From Parelaphostrongylus tenuis (Eukaryota; Nematoda; Chromadorea; Rhabditida; Metastrongylidae), in assembly GCA_019055375.1 (NCBI GenBank), contig JAHQIW010000755.1, forward strand, positions 1 to 64,000: DNA of 64,000 nucleotides, written 5' to 3'. Below, one piece after another: positions 1 to 12,637 of this stretch; position 1 is the first letter of the stretch; each line of letters starts with the position of its first letter. The translations under genes and the position numbers were made by a program. The notes beneath the pieces are model-generated. The model ran no database searches. It was given only the letters and a program-made list of their open reading frames with translations, and was not told the DNA's origin.

Positions 1-205
1 CCCTCCCCCCCCTCTCTCTCCCCTCACTACCATATCCTTCTTTCCCCCCACTCCCCCCCCTTTCCCCCTCTCTCTTTCCCCTGCCCTTCTCCTCTTTCCT
101 CCGCTCTCCCCCCACCCTCCCTTCTCATTCCCCCTCCTTTTTTTTTCCCCCCTTTCTACTACCCCTCTATCTCACTTCCCCCCCCCCCCCCCCTCCCCCC
201 TCATG
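1..205. repeat. C-rich polypyrimidine low-complexity tract
   Basis: Almost pure C/T on the + strand with runs of 8 to 15 C. No coding frame or repeat unit can be defined. Its place at the exact window edge and sudden change to ordinary AT-rich DNA near 250 would fit either a natural polypyrimidine stretch or poor-quality sequence at a contig end. Confidence 0.85.
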
Positions 206-468
206 CCCCTCAGACCCCAATGCCCAACGTTCCGCTAAACGAGCCCCCCCCCTAGTACCAAAGAGAAACCACAACTTTCGAAAGAAATTGTATTCCAAGC
301 TGTTATTGCATCTTATTTACACTTTTGTTGTCATTCAATAGCTTGAAAAATGGAATTTTTTTGCAAGGCACACTGTCTAGAATGATCCTCAGCAGCCTCT
401 TTGTCTACAAGGAGTTAAGAAAGAGTTGATGAACCAGTATTTTTTCTGTTACTTGGCTTTCAGCACTA

Positions 469-474
469 TTTATT
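469..474 (-). promoter_or_regulatory. Polyadenylation signal of the PDZ gene
   Basis: AATAAA on the minus strand, about 180 bases downstream of the stop codon at 654. It is the first canonical signal after that stop and is the likely 3' end of the PDZ gene. The motif is seen; its use is inferred. Confidence 0.5.
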
Positions 475-653
475 GACATAGTCGCTTTTAAATGCGTCTC
501 TGTCAACGCAAAAAATAAGAGTCTATCTTTTTTGAGAATTTTTTGATTATTTTGTTTGTGGCTGACCATACATTACTTCATAACATTGTTCATTTCCGCC
601 TGCGTGAAGTTTAAGATCAAGTAATCATCGACGTGTTCACAAAAGAGTAATGC

Positions 654-3600
654 TCACAAACAGAGTGCTGAAGCTTGTCTTTCAGACATGATTGTAATAT
701 TTAGGCTTCGTTCCAGCCGCTTTTCTGTTGCGACTGTCTCACTGGGTCGAAATTCTTCCAAAGCACCTAAATACTGAGCAGTAAGCAGCTCAGACGTTCT
801 TTCAAGATATCCATGAAGTACTGAATCAAGAAACGATGCGTGGTGATTGCGATCACGCATGGATTGCTACATGTAAGATTACTAGATTTTCTAATGCGAT
901 TGAAACAAGTTTTGAGTTTTGTCTGCAAGGTTCAGTAGTTGGCTGAGTAGACTGCACACCACACTGACCCTTTCAATCCCGAAGAAAACTAAATGCGGTG
1001 AAACGTTGGCCATTGGACATGAATGTTGTGAGAACAACGCCGTATCTCCTCATCAGTGACGATTATTGATCAATTCGAGGTTAGAAGATAATTGGTTTTA
1101 AGAGTTTCGATCGCAACAGTATTATTCCATCGATGGAAGAAAAGCCTGACCATGCGGGACTTGTGATTGCGATTGTAAGCTCTATTGGAGTTCCAATCTC
1201 TGCATCCCGATGACATTCTGAAATCGCCCACTTCTCAGCATGTTATAAATCGAGCTGATGGAAATTTGCTCACAGTGCTTCTTCCGTTGAGCTGTTTTCT
1301 TGGTGTTCCATTAACAACTGCACCTCTTCGTCACCCTGTAAAGGTCAAGTAAGTTTTTACAAAAACGGTTAGCTCACTAGCAAAGAAGCTTCACCACCTT
1401 CATCTTCCGTAACAGCTCGTAGTTTTTTCATATTCATTCTCATTGGTCTGCAACATGATCATATATAACTATAAAGATAAGTGCTAAGAAACTTAGAGAC
1501 CGAAATGTTAGGTACATCTGAAGATTACCTACGATTGTTTTTAATGTTTCTTTGTGATTTTATCACACAAAAAATTGTTTATTCCTAGTCCTATGCGTAT
1601 GATTTAGCCAGCGATCATTTACATGGACTGGTCGCAGATTAAGTTGATTATATACGAGTTAGTAGTTGAAAAGGTCATTGGGACGTCATGTTGAAAGCAC
1701 AGGGTAGCTTCTGCTCAAACGATGGTCGACTAAAGCGCTATAAAACACTTCCTTTGTGGGACGTGATGATTACACATATCGCTAACGTGAGGAGGTAGGC
1801 AATCATAGCTTTCCTTTGATTTCTTTGGCAGAGATAGTGAAATTTCGGTTCTCATGTACCAGTCTGCTAGCATATTACACCGGCCCTCTGGCTTTGAAGA
1901 AGGTTGGAAACGGTTTCTTCTATTTAATCTAAAAATTTACATGTGAAATAATTGGCTATTGCTACATGGGTTATCATTTAACTGCTGGGGAAAAAGTAAT
2001 TCCTATCTATATAAAATATGCATTACTCACATATCGTTATTGAGGGATAATCAGGGCAAGAGGTTGATTGACACATCTTGGATGAGCTGGCCCATCTAAG
2101 TTCACCAGACGACGATGCATTGAAACTACACTCCTGCTCCTGAGAGATCCTCACCAGACTGCGGCGTTTCTCCATCAGTAGTACTCCACAGCTTTTCCGA
2201 GTAATTTGTAGTCGGAGTATATCGCCATGTGACAGAGCATGTCGTAAAATTGACGCAGCCTTGTCGAAATAGTGATTTGAGTGCAACCAATGACTTATCA
2301 ATATAAAAATGGTCTTATAACAGTACGTATCTCTATGGATGACTTACTATTACTGTTATTAATAGTAATTACGACTAAAGTTAAATTCTGTTGGTCGATT
2401 CCTTGAAATATTGGGTCGTTGTGTGAGTTTTGGCACCGAAGCAATAAACACTAATCTTATCAACAGATCGAAAAATTGAATAATTTCAATGTCGCTGAAT
2501 TGCGCATTTTCTGCAAACATTTCTTGCTTGCATATTTTTGAGATAAAGCTGTCTCGAGAACAAATTCGCCTGCTATTCATGCACGAATGGCACGTAGGGA
2601 ATAATGCTAGTGAAGAGGCACGCAAGATTAATGGAGCTTGGGGCAATGGTACTGTTGCAAAAAGGATGGCTAGGAAGTGGTTTGTGAAGTTCAAAGCTGG
2701 AGGGAACAGTCTGGAGGGTTAGTTGCGCTCGAACTGCTCCATCTCAAAGCAAACATGGGCAAGTTGTATAACAAAATGTCAAGAAAATGCGCAATCAAAC
2801 GTTGCCAAAATCACGCAATGCTAATTACTTTTAGTTAATAGATTTGGTGTTTATTGCTTTAGTAACAAAAGGAACGACATAGTATTTGCCACATCTACAT
2901 AGTCGACTAAAATATTTCTAAATTCCATTCAGAGTTGTGTTTACAGTAAGTTTTCTTTTAGAAGTTTTACAAAGTATGAGTCATATAAAAGCATGAATCT
3001 TGCTGTGCCGTTTTTAAGATGGTTCAACCACTCAATTCCTCCAAAAAGCACTGCACATATCAAAATAGAATTTTGGAGCTTACTCATCTCACCTGGTTGC
3101 ATGTGAGACCTTTGATTTCTTTCCCGTTGCATACTTTGATCAGATCGCCCTCCATGAGTACAGAAGCCTGAAGTCCGCAGAAAAAATTTGATTCACTGAT
3201 GAACCAACTATATTTATACCTTTCATAAACTTTGAAAAATGGTTACTCCACGGATCACACGCAGTAACATCAACTATGTACGATTTAAAATTCCCTAATA
3301 GACGGTACAATATTTTCCTTATTCTCAATAGCCTTGTGTGTGGTTCGATGTGCACAACGACCAAGACGATCATTATAGAGCTTACACAACGAAGCAATTT
3401 CGAAGAAGTAACTTAGCGAAGCGTAATGCGCAAAAACGGCTTTCTTCGAAATATTACTATTATATAGTCTGCGGCAGGATTTCATTCATATAGAAATACC
3501 CTAACTCTTTGCAGATGACAGTCGGCCACTTTTCGCAAGCGGCGCGCGATTTAGTTATCTAATAAATTTTTTTCCTCTCTTCGAAATAGTGGCTCTCTCT

Positions 3601-5715
3601 TGTTGTTCGCAAGTGGATGAAAAATAAGAAGTTTTCGGTGGATCTGAACTTTCAATAAGAGCTTTAGTAATAATTCAGAAGCTTAAATCTCAGAAAGCTG
3701 TTCAATATGCTTATCTTGGAAAAGCTTTTTATAACGCTGTAGCAATTCAAATAACATAATGTCTGACGCACCCTACCACCTCTCCTTCCCCTTTTTATCT
3801 GTACCACTCTTATATTTCGCTGGACAAAACCCTTTCCAGGCCGCGAAAAGTCCTTTGATAACTTGAATTTTAGAAAACTGTTCGCGTTTCAAAAAGACCC
3901 TTTCACGGTACTGTAACAAAGAGAAAAGTTTTGTATTTCACAAACGCGTGTTTTGCGCAGGGCAGAGCTCTTCCTTTGAATTTCACGTAGCCGTTCGATA
4001 GCTTCAACAATTTCAACGATGTGCTTATCTTTCAAAAAGACTATTTTGCTGCAGTGTAGCAGGGAGAATAAGGTTAAGTTTTGAATACGACGCTCTTTTG
4101 CTTGTCGCTTGGGTGTGTGCTAGCTGTGGACTGATAACGCGTGACTGATACATAACGCAGGCGGGATTCACTTGTGGAGTGCGATTTTTGCTATCAAATT
4201 CTGGGTTTTTCTCGGCTTTGAAAAAAAAACCTCCAGATAAAACGCATGACTCTGATAACCGAATTCAGATTTCATTTGTATTCATTTGTACAGCGCTATA
4301 GAAAGGTTTTTTTTAGCAAGCGAGCATGCACGGGAGTCCCGCGAGATTTAAGCTTCCAGAGGATTACTAACACTCTTACAAAAAATACTTGTCCAACGAT
4401 TTATTTAGTTGTTGTCTGATAACAGACTCAAACCAAAGAAAGTCTAGGCTTTTTGTATTACGCTAATATTCCAAAATCTTTCTACACGCTCATACAGTGT
4501 TTGTGTATGTATAACTCTTGTGTGCGAAGGAAACGACGAATGTGAAAAGTAATCTTTTTCATTCTCACAGTTCCCTGTGAAAACCTTCTCAACAACCAAA
4601 TTCAGCTTTGGAATAATCAAGATTTACAATATCGAATGGGCAATGATACAATCTAATGGAAACTATCAACAGATCCTAGGCGGGCAGGCAAAGCATTTTA
4701 ATTGGATACATAGTTTTATTCTGTTGCTGAGCATTAAAAGTCCTTTTCAAAAACCAAGAATTCTATTGCAATCGCCAAGATTTAAGCTCTCGAACAGTGT
4801 ATGAAATTTTAGTTAAGAAACTCTCTTAAGTGGGAAGAAATTTCTTGAAGTTGATAGTGAAAATAACCCCCACCGTTCGCAAAGGGTTGAAAATTAATGA
4901 CTCAATAATGGTACCCGACTGGAGTAGCGTCTAGACGTGAACGTATTAAGCTTTTCTAATCATTTTTTATTTGTTCCAAATATGTGACGTACCTGCTGTG
5001 AAGTTCGGTCTACATATGAAATAAAAATTCCACTCGTCCGGCTACCAATGATCCTAAATGCCAAGCCACCTTGGTGAGCTGCATCCTTCTGGATTTCCAC
5101 CTGGAATAAATTTAAGTTCCTTCCTACTTGATGAGTATAAAAATCCTTTGAAGTAAAGTAAATAAAAGAGTTCAGTGTTTGAGAAGAAGATTCTTTCTAT
5201 TTCAATAATTCAAATCAATCCATCTGAACAAGTGGTTTTAACTGAATACTAGTCTCCAAGGCAAACTGGCCGGGCCTTGTGTGGCTTCGGTACTTTGTAT
5301 AAATAATATTTACCTCAAGCTCGTAGCTCACTTCATCTGGCTCCAACTGCCAGTAGTCCAACAACGTTTCGTCGATGTCTTCGTTCTCCTCAACTTGGCA
5401 CAAATTAGAATAGGCCGAAAACGCTCGTATTTGCGTCAACAACGAAGAGTCGTGCCGAGGTATCGCCGCCGTCATCTGCCAATATCCACACTGCTTTAAG
5501 TAACTCTGAGAGCGTTCTCCGCAGAAAAATCGTCCTGACAAATCATTATGCCATTGTTCAAATAAGACGAATCTGAAATAAAACCCAAAATTTCCTTCAT
5601 GATAATCTGAGGATTGAGAAATGAATCGCTTTTTTTTGATAAGCATCGAGGTTAGTAATGGACGACTCATTTACACAAGCTTACATATCCATAGATTTTA
5701 TCTTTTTCACAACCT
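654..5715 (-). CDS. PDZ-domain protein, 3' part of a split gene (8 exons inferred)
   Basis: Minus-strand exons, 5' to 3': 5685-5715, 5314-5572, 4993-5100, 3093-3167, 2155-2259, 1274-1335, 1151-1217, 654-866 (stop). Each has an AG acceptor and a GT donor, and the phases chain. The middle exons give one PDZ domain: VEIQKDAAHQGGLAFRIIGS (carboxylate loop and strand B in the GGLAFRI part), then IFISYVDRTSQQ, ASVLMEGDLIKVCNGKEI, and the last helix and strand AASILRHALSHGDILRLQI. PDZ domains bind C-terminal peptides of partner proteins and act as scaffolds, often at membranes or junctions. Upstream is an acidic stretch (EENEDIDETLLDYWQLEP). Downstream is a helical tail (DSVLHGYLERTSELLTAQYL). The 1151 donor (GTCAGG) is weak; reading through it would stop near 1068. 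A mariner palindrome fills the 2260-3092 intron. The family member was not identified and the 5' exons were not found. Confidence 0.75.
2409..2883. mobile_element. Palindromic mariner-derived element, copy 1
   Basis: Both ends read inward as TATTGGGT/TACTATGTCGTTCC... followed by GCAATAAACACY. The left arm goes on through GCGCATTTTCT, a GAGATRRAGCTGTC block and the start of a mariner-type transposase (EQIRLLFMHEWHVGNNASEE, then ARKINGAWG), which stops at TAG near 2720. The right arm repeats the outer about 160 bases in reverse complement. Only the N-terminal helix-turn-helix part of the transposase is present; no DD(34)D catalytic region. It lies inside a PDZ-gene intron. Homologous elements are at 13.3, 50.2 and 54.7 kb. 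A mariner called bandit is known from dog hookworm; whether this is related needs alignment. Confidence 0.75.
3500..4400. repeat. Decayed dispersed repeats in a PDZ-gene intron
   Basis: The block contains phrases that recur elsewhere in the window, such as cgcgcgatttagttatc, tttcaaaaagaccc and gattactaacactc. Related blocks are at 42.3-42.8, 54.15-54.4 and 55.0-55.25 kb. No coding frame. The boundaries are uncertain. Confidence 0.45.
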
Positions 5716-5749
5716 CTAAAAGAAAGTTGACTGCAGCTTAGGCAGCCTG

Positions 5750-8230
5750 ATTCCTTCTTCTGACAGAAGAAACTGCGAGATTCAGAATAATCGCAGTCGA
5801 AGCAGAACAGGTCACATTTTCAACGCTCTTTGTGAATGTTGATAAGGCATGGAGACTAACCATACAGACTTCACTGGATGGGCCATGCACCCCTCACACA
5901 GCAATATATTGGTCTGGAGTATGGTGTGGGATAACGCTTGTTGATAAGGCATCCTCACTGCGGTTTATTTTTATTCTTAGATTTTATCAAGAATACGTAC
6001 AGTGTTTACGCTCTGAAGTTTACTTTCGTAAGTGGATAGCAAGGTCTATCTAAAAACCTCTTTTGTTATAACTCTGAGCCCTAAGCGCTCGTAATAGCTA
6101 TGTGGTCCAATTTTGAATTTTGGCTAGAAACTGAAAAATCAAATGTAGAGAGAAACAAAAGTCCCGTCATTAACGACCATGGGGCACAAAGGTATAGCGG
6201 AGATAATTTTGAGTGAAATTGCCATTTTTGCAGTGGAATACAAGCGCGACAATATCTTAGGGAATCCCTAGGCAAATTCGAATAGTACAAAAATGAGAAG
6301 TAGAAAGCAATCTCCATTATAACAGGTGGCCTCGTACAATGTCTCATGCTGATATTTTAACGAAAGATAAATGTATCACTATTGCATGTGAACTTTGTAC
6401 GGTTGGTCTCTATGTAGAATACTTAGTGTAAGTTCCATAAAAAGAGGTAAGTATGTGGGAAAGCTGCTCTGTATCGATTGCGGTTGGAACTTGGGTCTTC
6501 TTTTCTCAAGTGAGATAGGCAAACATTTGGCTGCGACAACTTATCTTATTTAAATTCTGGAAAAGAGAAAATTTTCCGAAATCTCAGCTTGATTATAAGT
6601 CATCGTCAAAATAATCAGAGGAGATAAGACCGTCTTGCAATGACTGTGGATCCAAATTTCTACATTTTAGAAAGTCCTAGTGGTGCTCTGCATTGGTATC
6701 CACGGAAAAATCTTACTCTATGAAGTTATTCAGAATCTACAGATGCACTAAGATAAGTGAAGTACTAAAACATGTAGTAATACACGCAGAAGGTGGGGAA
6801 TGGTTAACATGACACAGGAAGATGAGAACGAACAGTTGAAAATACAGAATGTTGACCATTTATTTGATCAGTTTGACTCATTATAACAGCAACGTGTTCG
6901 ACTGCCGGTCACCACAAAGTCAGGTAACTATATCATCTGACTAGGGATGATTTATAACTAGGCATCGATTCCTTTAAAGAGGATTTTCTAATTTCAGGGG
7001 ATCGGCTGAATCGAGCGAGGGTGGTACTGATGAGTCCCATTAGAACTTGACAGGCGCCCGTATAACATTAGACCTAACAGCTCGAAACATGTTATGTCCT
7101 TACCAGATTATATCATTTTGAGCGGGTCTATAAAAAAGCGGTTGATAGAAAAACTTTCATCAGACCGTCCTGTACATTAGGGCATCGCCGAGTAAGGTTC
7201 TTTAATCGAGTTGCACTCCTACCAAAGAATATTCGACTCAAGCGACAACGAACAAGAAGATCAACACGACGACCATTGTTTGTGGGCAATCGACTCAAAA
7301 CTCTGCTCTGAAAAAGTGGAGATGTCGATGTTAGCCGAATAAAGTTTTTGTCATTCTCGTGGCTTTAGCTTAATTATGAAATAATCGAAGTAAAGGAACC
7401 TCAGTAGAACATTCACTAGGAACGGATTCACTGGAAAATAGTTTTCAAACAGAGTACTCAATACTAAACATTCAATTCAGTCTCTCACTAAAGATCATTA
7501 CATAACGGTATCTCCGAAATTAAATGAATTTAAATATATTATATACATTAGAAAGGCTGAAAGAATATAGCAGAAAAGAGTTATGAGAGCTGTAGCGAGA
7601 TGTGCTGAAAAGTCAATCGCCCATTAGAAGTTATTTAGTGCGCTTCGTGAGCGCGGGCCACATGAGCCATTTAACCTTTTTTGTATTGGTTATTTAGTAG
7701 CAAAATAGTCTGCAGTTGACGCTATACAAAGCACTCGAACATCGATATACGAACATGATAAGAAAAGCTTAGAAAACTAATTTTTATTTAAAGCTTCACG
7801 AGGTTGGTATCCTTTTCCCCAATCGAACATATATATAACATACATACATATATACATACAGATATACGAACATATAGCCGCACTGTTGAGCACCCATTTT
7901 CGTCTTCCGATAAAATGCAGAATGGTCAAGACAAAATGTCCAATTTTTTCAGAATAGTGGAACCTCACGCGCCCACCTGAGTTGCGCGGTCAAAGGGCAA
8001 TCTTACGTCACGAGTAAGGAGTAAGCAAAATCGATTATGCCTTTCGAGGAGACAAAGGTGTGCTCAAGACAGTGGAGTCCGTGGAATGCACGGAAATGTT
8101 AGCTTATTTTTCCTGCATGCACACTTTGATTGAAACATGATGGATCTTCATAAACTCATTGGGAGCAAGTCGAGACGGCTCAGAAAAAATGAATGGGTTT
8201 TTTCTGATTAGGAGGTAACAAATGAAAGAC
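5750..8230. other. Gene-poor stretch
   Basis: Nothing clearly functional was recognised. A minus ORF at 6081-6347 and a plus ORF at 5832-6053 have no family likeness. Further 5' exons of the minus-strand PDZ gene are expected in or beyond this stretch, but none could be placed. A short TA/CA-rich simple repeat is at about 7830-7875. Confidence 0.4.
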
Positions 8231-8235
8231 CGATC

Positions 8236-9006
8236 TCATTCGCTGGAGAGGAAAAATTTATGCCAATGTTAGTAACCATTTGAAAGCTGAGACTTAGAGC
8301 TATAGCCCCACATCACTGGTTTTTCAAGACACCCCTTTATGACGCTGTAGCATCCAGATCTAAAATTGTTTCACACTTACCTTTCGCCTTCAATTTTATC
8401 ACGCGTATGATTCGCTGGAAGCCGAAAAGTACATCTATATGTAGAGGAATTCTCGAAACGGAGGAAAAATTCCTAATTGAATGACAAAATCTTGATAGTC
8501 CCTCCTTGCCGCTCTGCTACGTCCTCGCCTTGGCGAATAGCTGGTGAACAACGTTGCCAAAAATGTGAAACTCGATCTCACTTTGACCGAAAAACCGTTT
8601 TTCTAGAAAATAGGCACATTACTGGAGTCGTGATTCGAAACATTACCCTATCAGATGATTACTGATAATCTAAAAAAAGAGCTCTGTGCGGCGAGGTTTA
8701 GAGCACAAATCAAAAAATCAGAGGAGATCAAAGGATCGAAAAAGCTTTTCAAAAAGCACATTTTTGAGTTTTCTGAGGCTTGTGCTATAGTATTAATACT
8801 AGCACTCTAAGGAAGGAATTTTGCTCAGCGAAATATAAGCGAGATAAGAAAAAAACAAGTGGCCTTATGAGACATGATTCTACTTGAATGGTACAACGTT
8901 ATAAAAGAGTGTTTTGGAATACCGGCGAAGTAGGGCTGTAGCCTCGAATCTCAGCTTTCGAATGGTTACTAACACTCCTATGAAAAGTTCCTTTCTAGCT
9001 ATGAGA
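8236..9006. repeat. Long foldback element, family GCTGTAGC, copy A
   Basis: The ends are inverted repeats of at least 110 bases. The left arm reads CTCATTCGCTGG, TTAGTAACCATTTGAAAGCT, then CCTTTATGACGCTGTAGC; the right arm gives the same blocks in reverse complement (8890-9006). The internal part is AT-rich without a transposase. Copies with the same inverted ends are at 46,976-47,530 and 58,342-59,176, and a broken arm is at 61.06-61.56 kb. This fits a non-autonomous MITE or foldback DNA element. Confidence 0.7.
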
Positions 9007-9264
9007 TGAAATTAGAATCACTTTTTCATTTGTTCCCTCGTAATCAGAAAGAACCGAATTTTGCTTCCAACTTAACAAAGAAAGAAACAAATTTTGATTT
9101 CTGAGCAGTACAAGAGAACTTTTAGCATTATGGCCGACAGAGTTTAATAAGAAATCAGTCTAGAATCAGCAGTATATGGTAAAGCAGCCAAAGATCACTA
9201 CTACTATATAATTTTATGCCAAAGGTTATCTCCTTCATCTAATCAGTCTACGGTAAATTCAAGC

Positions 9265-9536
9265 CGAGGCGTCGTGGCCGAGTGGATATATGCTCGTCGC
9301 GGCGCGTGTGGAGCCGAACTCCAATCTCTGACAGTCTCCGGAAGTCAACAAGAAGGCCCTATGAAGCGCAACCAGCTAGGCTATCCTCGAGATTGTAAGG
9401 GGACATGATTGACCAGTATTCTACGTCATTTAGGAAGAAGACGAAAAACGAATCGAATGCTAGAAGTACTGGGATCAGTACAATTAAACTTGTGATGACG
9501 GGTCATGTAAATAGATAAATAAAAAATAATAAATTC
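9265..9536 (+). mobile_element. tRNA-derived SINE with A-rich tail
   Basis: It begins GAGGCGTCGTGGCCGAGTGG, and TGGCCGAGTGG matches the Pol III A box (Ser/Leu-tRNA type). About 45 bases on, GAGCCGAACTCC is a decayed B box. After about 150 bases of unrelated body it ends in a tail TAAATAGATAAATAAAAAAT. The structure of tRNA head, body and A-rich tail is that of a SINE. It differs from the SINE family at 52.6 kb. Confidence 0.6.
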
Positions 9537-10439
9537 GAACCTACTAATCTCCTTCATAGAGAGGTCCCTCTCCGGTCGACCGCGAGGGCACTTGGTGCGT
9601 CCTCAATGGACGAATAGGAGAATCAAAAGCAAAGCAAAATGATTACTTGCTTTTGTGCGACGCAGGAGGGGCTCAGTTCCTTTTTCCGCAACGCTTAATT
9701 GGCTTTTCTCATTTTCTAATAGTTAAGTTGGCCACAAGATCGCAATAAAGTCATATAGATTGGAGGGTCATTAGAAGTCTCCAGAAAATGAGCATCTCGT
9801 TGTCTCTCCGAGGAACACTGGCGAACTGTTTGTACAAAATGCCTTCAGTGGTATATCATCTTTGCGATCATGAACTGTCTCAGGCGAATGCATTTTACTA
9901 AACAAGTACCAACACACCCACTGCGAAGGTCAGCGACGGGCTAATTACTCAGAGCGTGAATCGTGATCTTAATCCCCTTTTTACAGCGCACTAAAAAAAC
10001 AGCTCGAAAAAACCACATCAATCTGTAGATTTTACACTTCTTGAGCCATCGAATGATTATCAAAACTCCACTGCAATGCCAAGCTTAAACAAGGGCGAAA
10101 CACGCAAAGCACTCCATAAGAGAAACGCAATTTTTGCTCGTCGTTACTACAGAGCATTAAAACGTTTTGATCAACAATCACTTCTCAAGCCATCAAATAG
10201 TTACTAGACCTCCAGTGAAAAACTTTGTTTGGTAAAAAAGCCAAGCAAGTGGTGGTACATATTACATTATACACTTCAACGAAAAAAACGTCATAGTCTC
10301 TTCGTTATTACAGCCCACTGAAGAGCGTTCTAAAAACCAGGCACACTATTAAAACGGCAACGTTTTCAGCTATCGAATGACTGCTAAAATTCGTGTTAAA
10401 ATTCTGTGTCAACGTGAACACTACGTCAAAGCGCGTGTA

Positions 10440-10620
10440 CCATGAGTGGTACACGTGGTTTTGGAAAGAATAAAGATTGGTGGCTAACAGCTATGTAGCG
10501 TAACGGTGACTCGCTGGTGTACTGGTAGCACGCGCCCCCAGTTTGGGTGAAGGCGGATTCAACTCCCGTCTGAGGCTGACTTTTTGCTTACCACCAATTC
10601 CATTATCCACTGTCTTCGCC
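10440..10620 (+). repeat. Solo arm of the tRNA-like foldback family
   Basis: It contains TGGTGTACTGGTAGCACG (A box), about 30 bases later CGGATTCAACTCCCGTC (B box and T arm), and a T5 Pol III terminator at 10581-10585. The flank GGTGGCTAACAGCTATG matches the loop side of the palindromic copies at 12.6, 48.9 and 53.1 kb, so this is a single right arm. The tRNA cloverleaf is degenerate, so it is not called a working tRNA gene. Confidence 0.6.
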
Positions 10621-10884
10621 AGAACGTCATGTGTACATTAGAGTGAAATAGCATGGGGCGTGAAAGTCGAGCGACAGTCGACAACCAAACGATATTCACT
10701 TTGATCATTATTTCGCTCTTATAACACCAAGTATCAGCAAGGCGAGAGGTGTGCTGACTAATTCCGACAACACAAGTTGAAAGATTGATCTCGCACTAAA
10801 ACTAACGAAGATCATTTTCATGAGAAAGGGGACTGGTTTCAACTTCTCCATTCACGCTCGACAAGACGAATATCTCTGAGTGTT

Positions 10885-11180
10885 TCACCCACACCTATCC
10901 AGGGCGGGAACTCGATTTGATGAGCGACATCTCCGGAGTTGAGTAGGAGGAAGCGGGTTGCTTGAGAAACGTTTAATGGCAAGAAGATGTTGTAAAATGG
11001 AAAAAATTAGACTCTGTTTTGCCTCAACATACGCATCAAAAATCTGTGGGCTACGTAAACAAAATAAAAGATTACTTGGCTTTATTGAACGAGTAGTTGA
11101 AAGGTTCATGTGTGCTAGGAATTTTCGTATACGGCATGTGAATGAATCCGAAATTCTGAACTACGTCAACTATCGATAAT
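10885..11180 (+). pseudogene. RTE retrotransposon fragment (region after RT)
   Basis: Pieces in shifting frames match the part of an RTE polyprotein just after the reverse transcriptase: GRELDLMSDISGVE corresponds to GREINMMNDLAPEL in the better copy at 28.7 kb, and YASKICGLRKQNKRL then IERVVERFM corresponds to the conserved stretch that follows. Frameshifts and stops show it is dead. It lies on the opposite strand to the 28-31 kb element. Confidence 0.6.
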
Positions 11181-11520
11181 CAGAGACGCTGTTCCACACC
11201 CAAAGCTTGTAGAAGATCAAATGAGGTGAGCACGGCGTGCACTTTAACGACAACAGATGGGCACCTGACGCACCACAAAAGGACCGCCAAAAAAAAAATT
11301 CCAAATTTCTTACGAAAACCTTGAAAGAGAGATATGATGAAAGGAGAGAAATGCGGGTTTGAATTCATTCGACGTCCAAAGTTTTGCACATAATTCATCA
11401 TTATTGTAAAGATATGATGCTTGACGAGTCCCAATAGCGACGAAGACCCAGCGAATTACTCCTGCACCCCATAGGAAAAATGGAATGATCTCTTGATCCA
11501 CCAACTTGGCAGTCACCGGA
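11180..11520 (-). other. Overlapping minus ORFs of unknown nature
   Basis: Two minus frames are open (11310-11516 and 11180-11434). The first has FFLWGAGVIRWVFVAIGTRQ, the second FFLAVLLWCVRCPSVVVKV. A run of 9 A on the + strand separates them. This may be one coding or transposon-derived sequence broken at the homopolymer. No family recognised. Confidence 0.25.
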
Positions 11521-11740
11521 AAAGCGAAATACTGTATTACATCTTTTTTTTCGTTATAGCCGTTCTCTTACTTTTTTCGAAAATATTGATTTTATATGTA
11601 GTCCATACAAAATGTTTGCTCGACTTTGCTCCAAAAACATGTTCATATCAATGAACTAACTTTGCAGTAGTTAATGGCCGGTTAAACTAGGCCCATTGTG
11701 AACAATAATAAATTGACACAATTTATACCGCTCGTTTCGA

Positions 11741-11947
11741 GTGTTTTCTTATGACTACGCTCAATTTGAATATGCCAGATATGTGATATGTGATGGAAAC
11801 TTGATTTTGAAAGACTCCGGCTCACACACCTCATGTCAGCAAATTGGAGACTCGCTGGATGGGACGAACGTCAAAATTACGTTGATGGACAACGAAGTGG
11901 TGTGGTTCGACATGCCAGAGAAGGCACGACGGAGATGGAATGAATGA
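11741..11947 (+). CDS. Possible terminal exon, unknown protein
   Basis: The open frame contains DSGSHTSCQQIGDSLDGTN and EVVWFDMPEKARRRWNE before TGA. A weak acceptor (CGTTTCGAG) precedes it at about 11740. The composition is protein-like, but no domain is recognised and no neighbouring exon was found, so it could be a real last exon or a transposon remnant. Confidence 0.3.
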   Translation: MFSYDYAQFEYARYVICDGNLILKDSGSHTSCQQIGDSLDGTNVKITLMDNEVVWFDMPEKARRRWNE

Positions 11948-12637
11948 ATGCGGTCATATGAATATATCACAACGCGTCGACGCTATTACTTCGTTATGTA
12001 CGTCGACATGAATGAAGCAGTTCAATACGATTCGTCTTCAACTATCATGAAAAACCCTAATGGTTATCTAAGAAAAACTTTAATCATCAGAATTCAAAGA
12101 ACTAAATGTCTGTGAACAAAGATTTCAATCATGTCGACGCCCCAGTAGCGGTGAGCCTTTATACTAACTGAAGTTGTCTTATCTGATGTTAACAGAGTAG
12201 ACGCTGGAAATACCGTGCAAGAGACGCGTGACGGTCAGTTCGATACCGCCCCAGATCAATCAAATTTTCTAATTTATCTGGGTCGGTGTTGCGCCAGGTT
12301 AGTGAAGAGAGGGCTCTGTTCAGTGCACAAATACTCGTGGCTGTTTGTGGTGTAGATCTGGGAACGATCGACGTAGAACCAACAAGCGATTCCACAAACA
12401 ATCAATTTGCTAGTGTTCAATGGCACATTAAGCAACCAGACAAACAAGTAGGACCATGAACTTTGTTAAATAGGGATACAAAAATAAATGCATAATAATG
12501 GAACAATTGCACAGAAGACTACTTTTAAATGATACTAGAAATGACATTGACAGCAATAATGATAGTTTTTTGAAGAATAAATTTTACTGCCTTTTTTGGC
12601 AGTGATATAATTTTGAAGATAAAAAATCTAGAATGTT

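Noticed and set aside
5690..5830. Cysteine-rich minus-strand reading (CDLFCFDCDYSESRSFFC and so on)
   Set aside because: Eight Cys in 45 codons is striking, but a stop lies directly upstream without an acceptor, and its phase cannot join the next exon at 5572. The frame VVKKIKSMD fits the PDZ gene instead.
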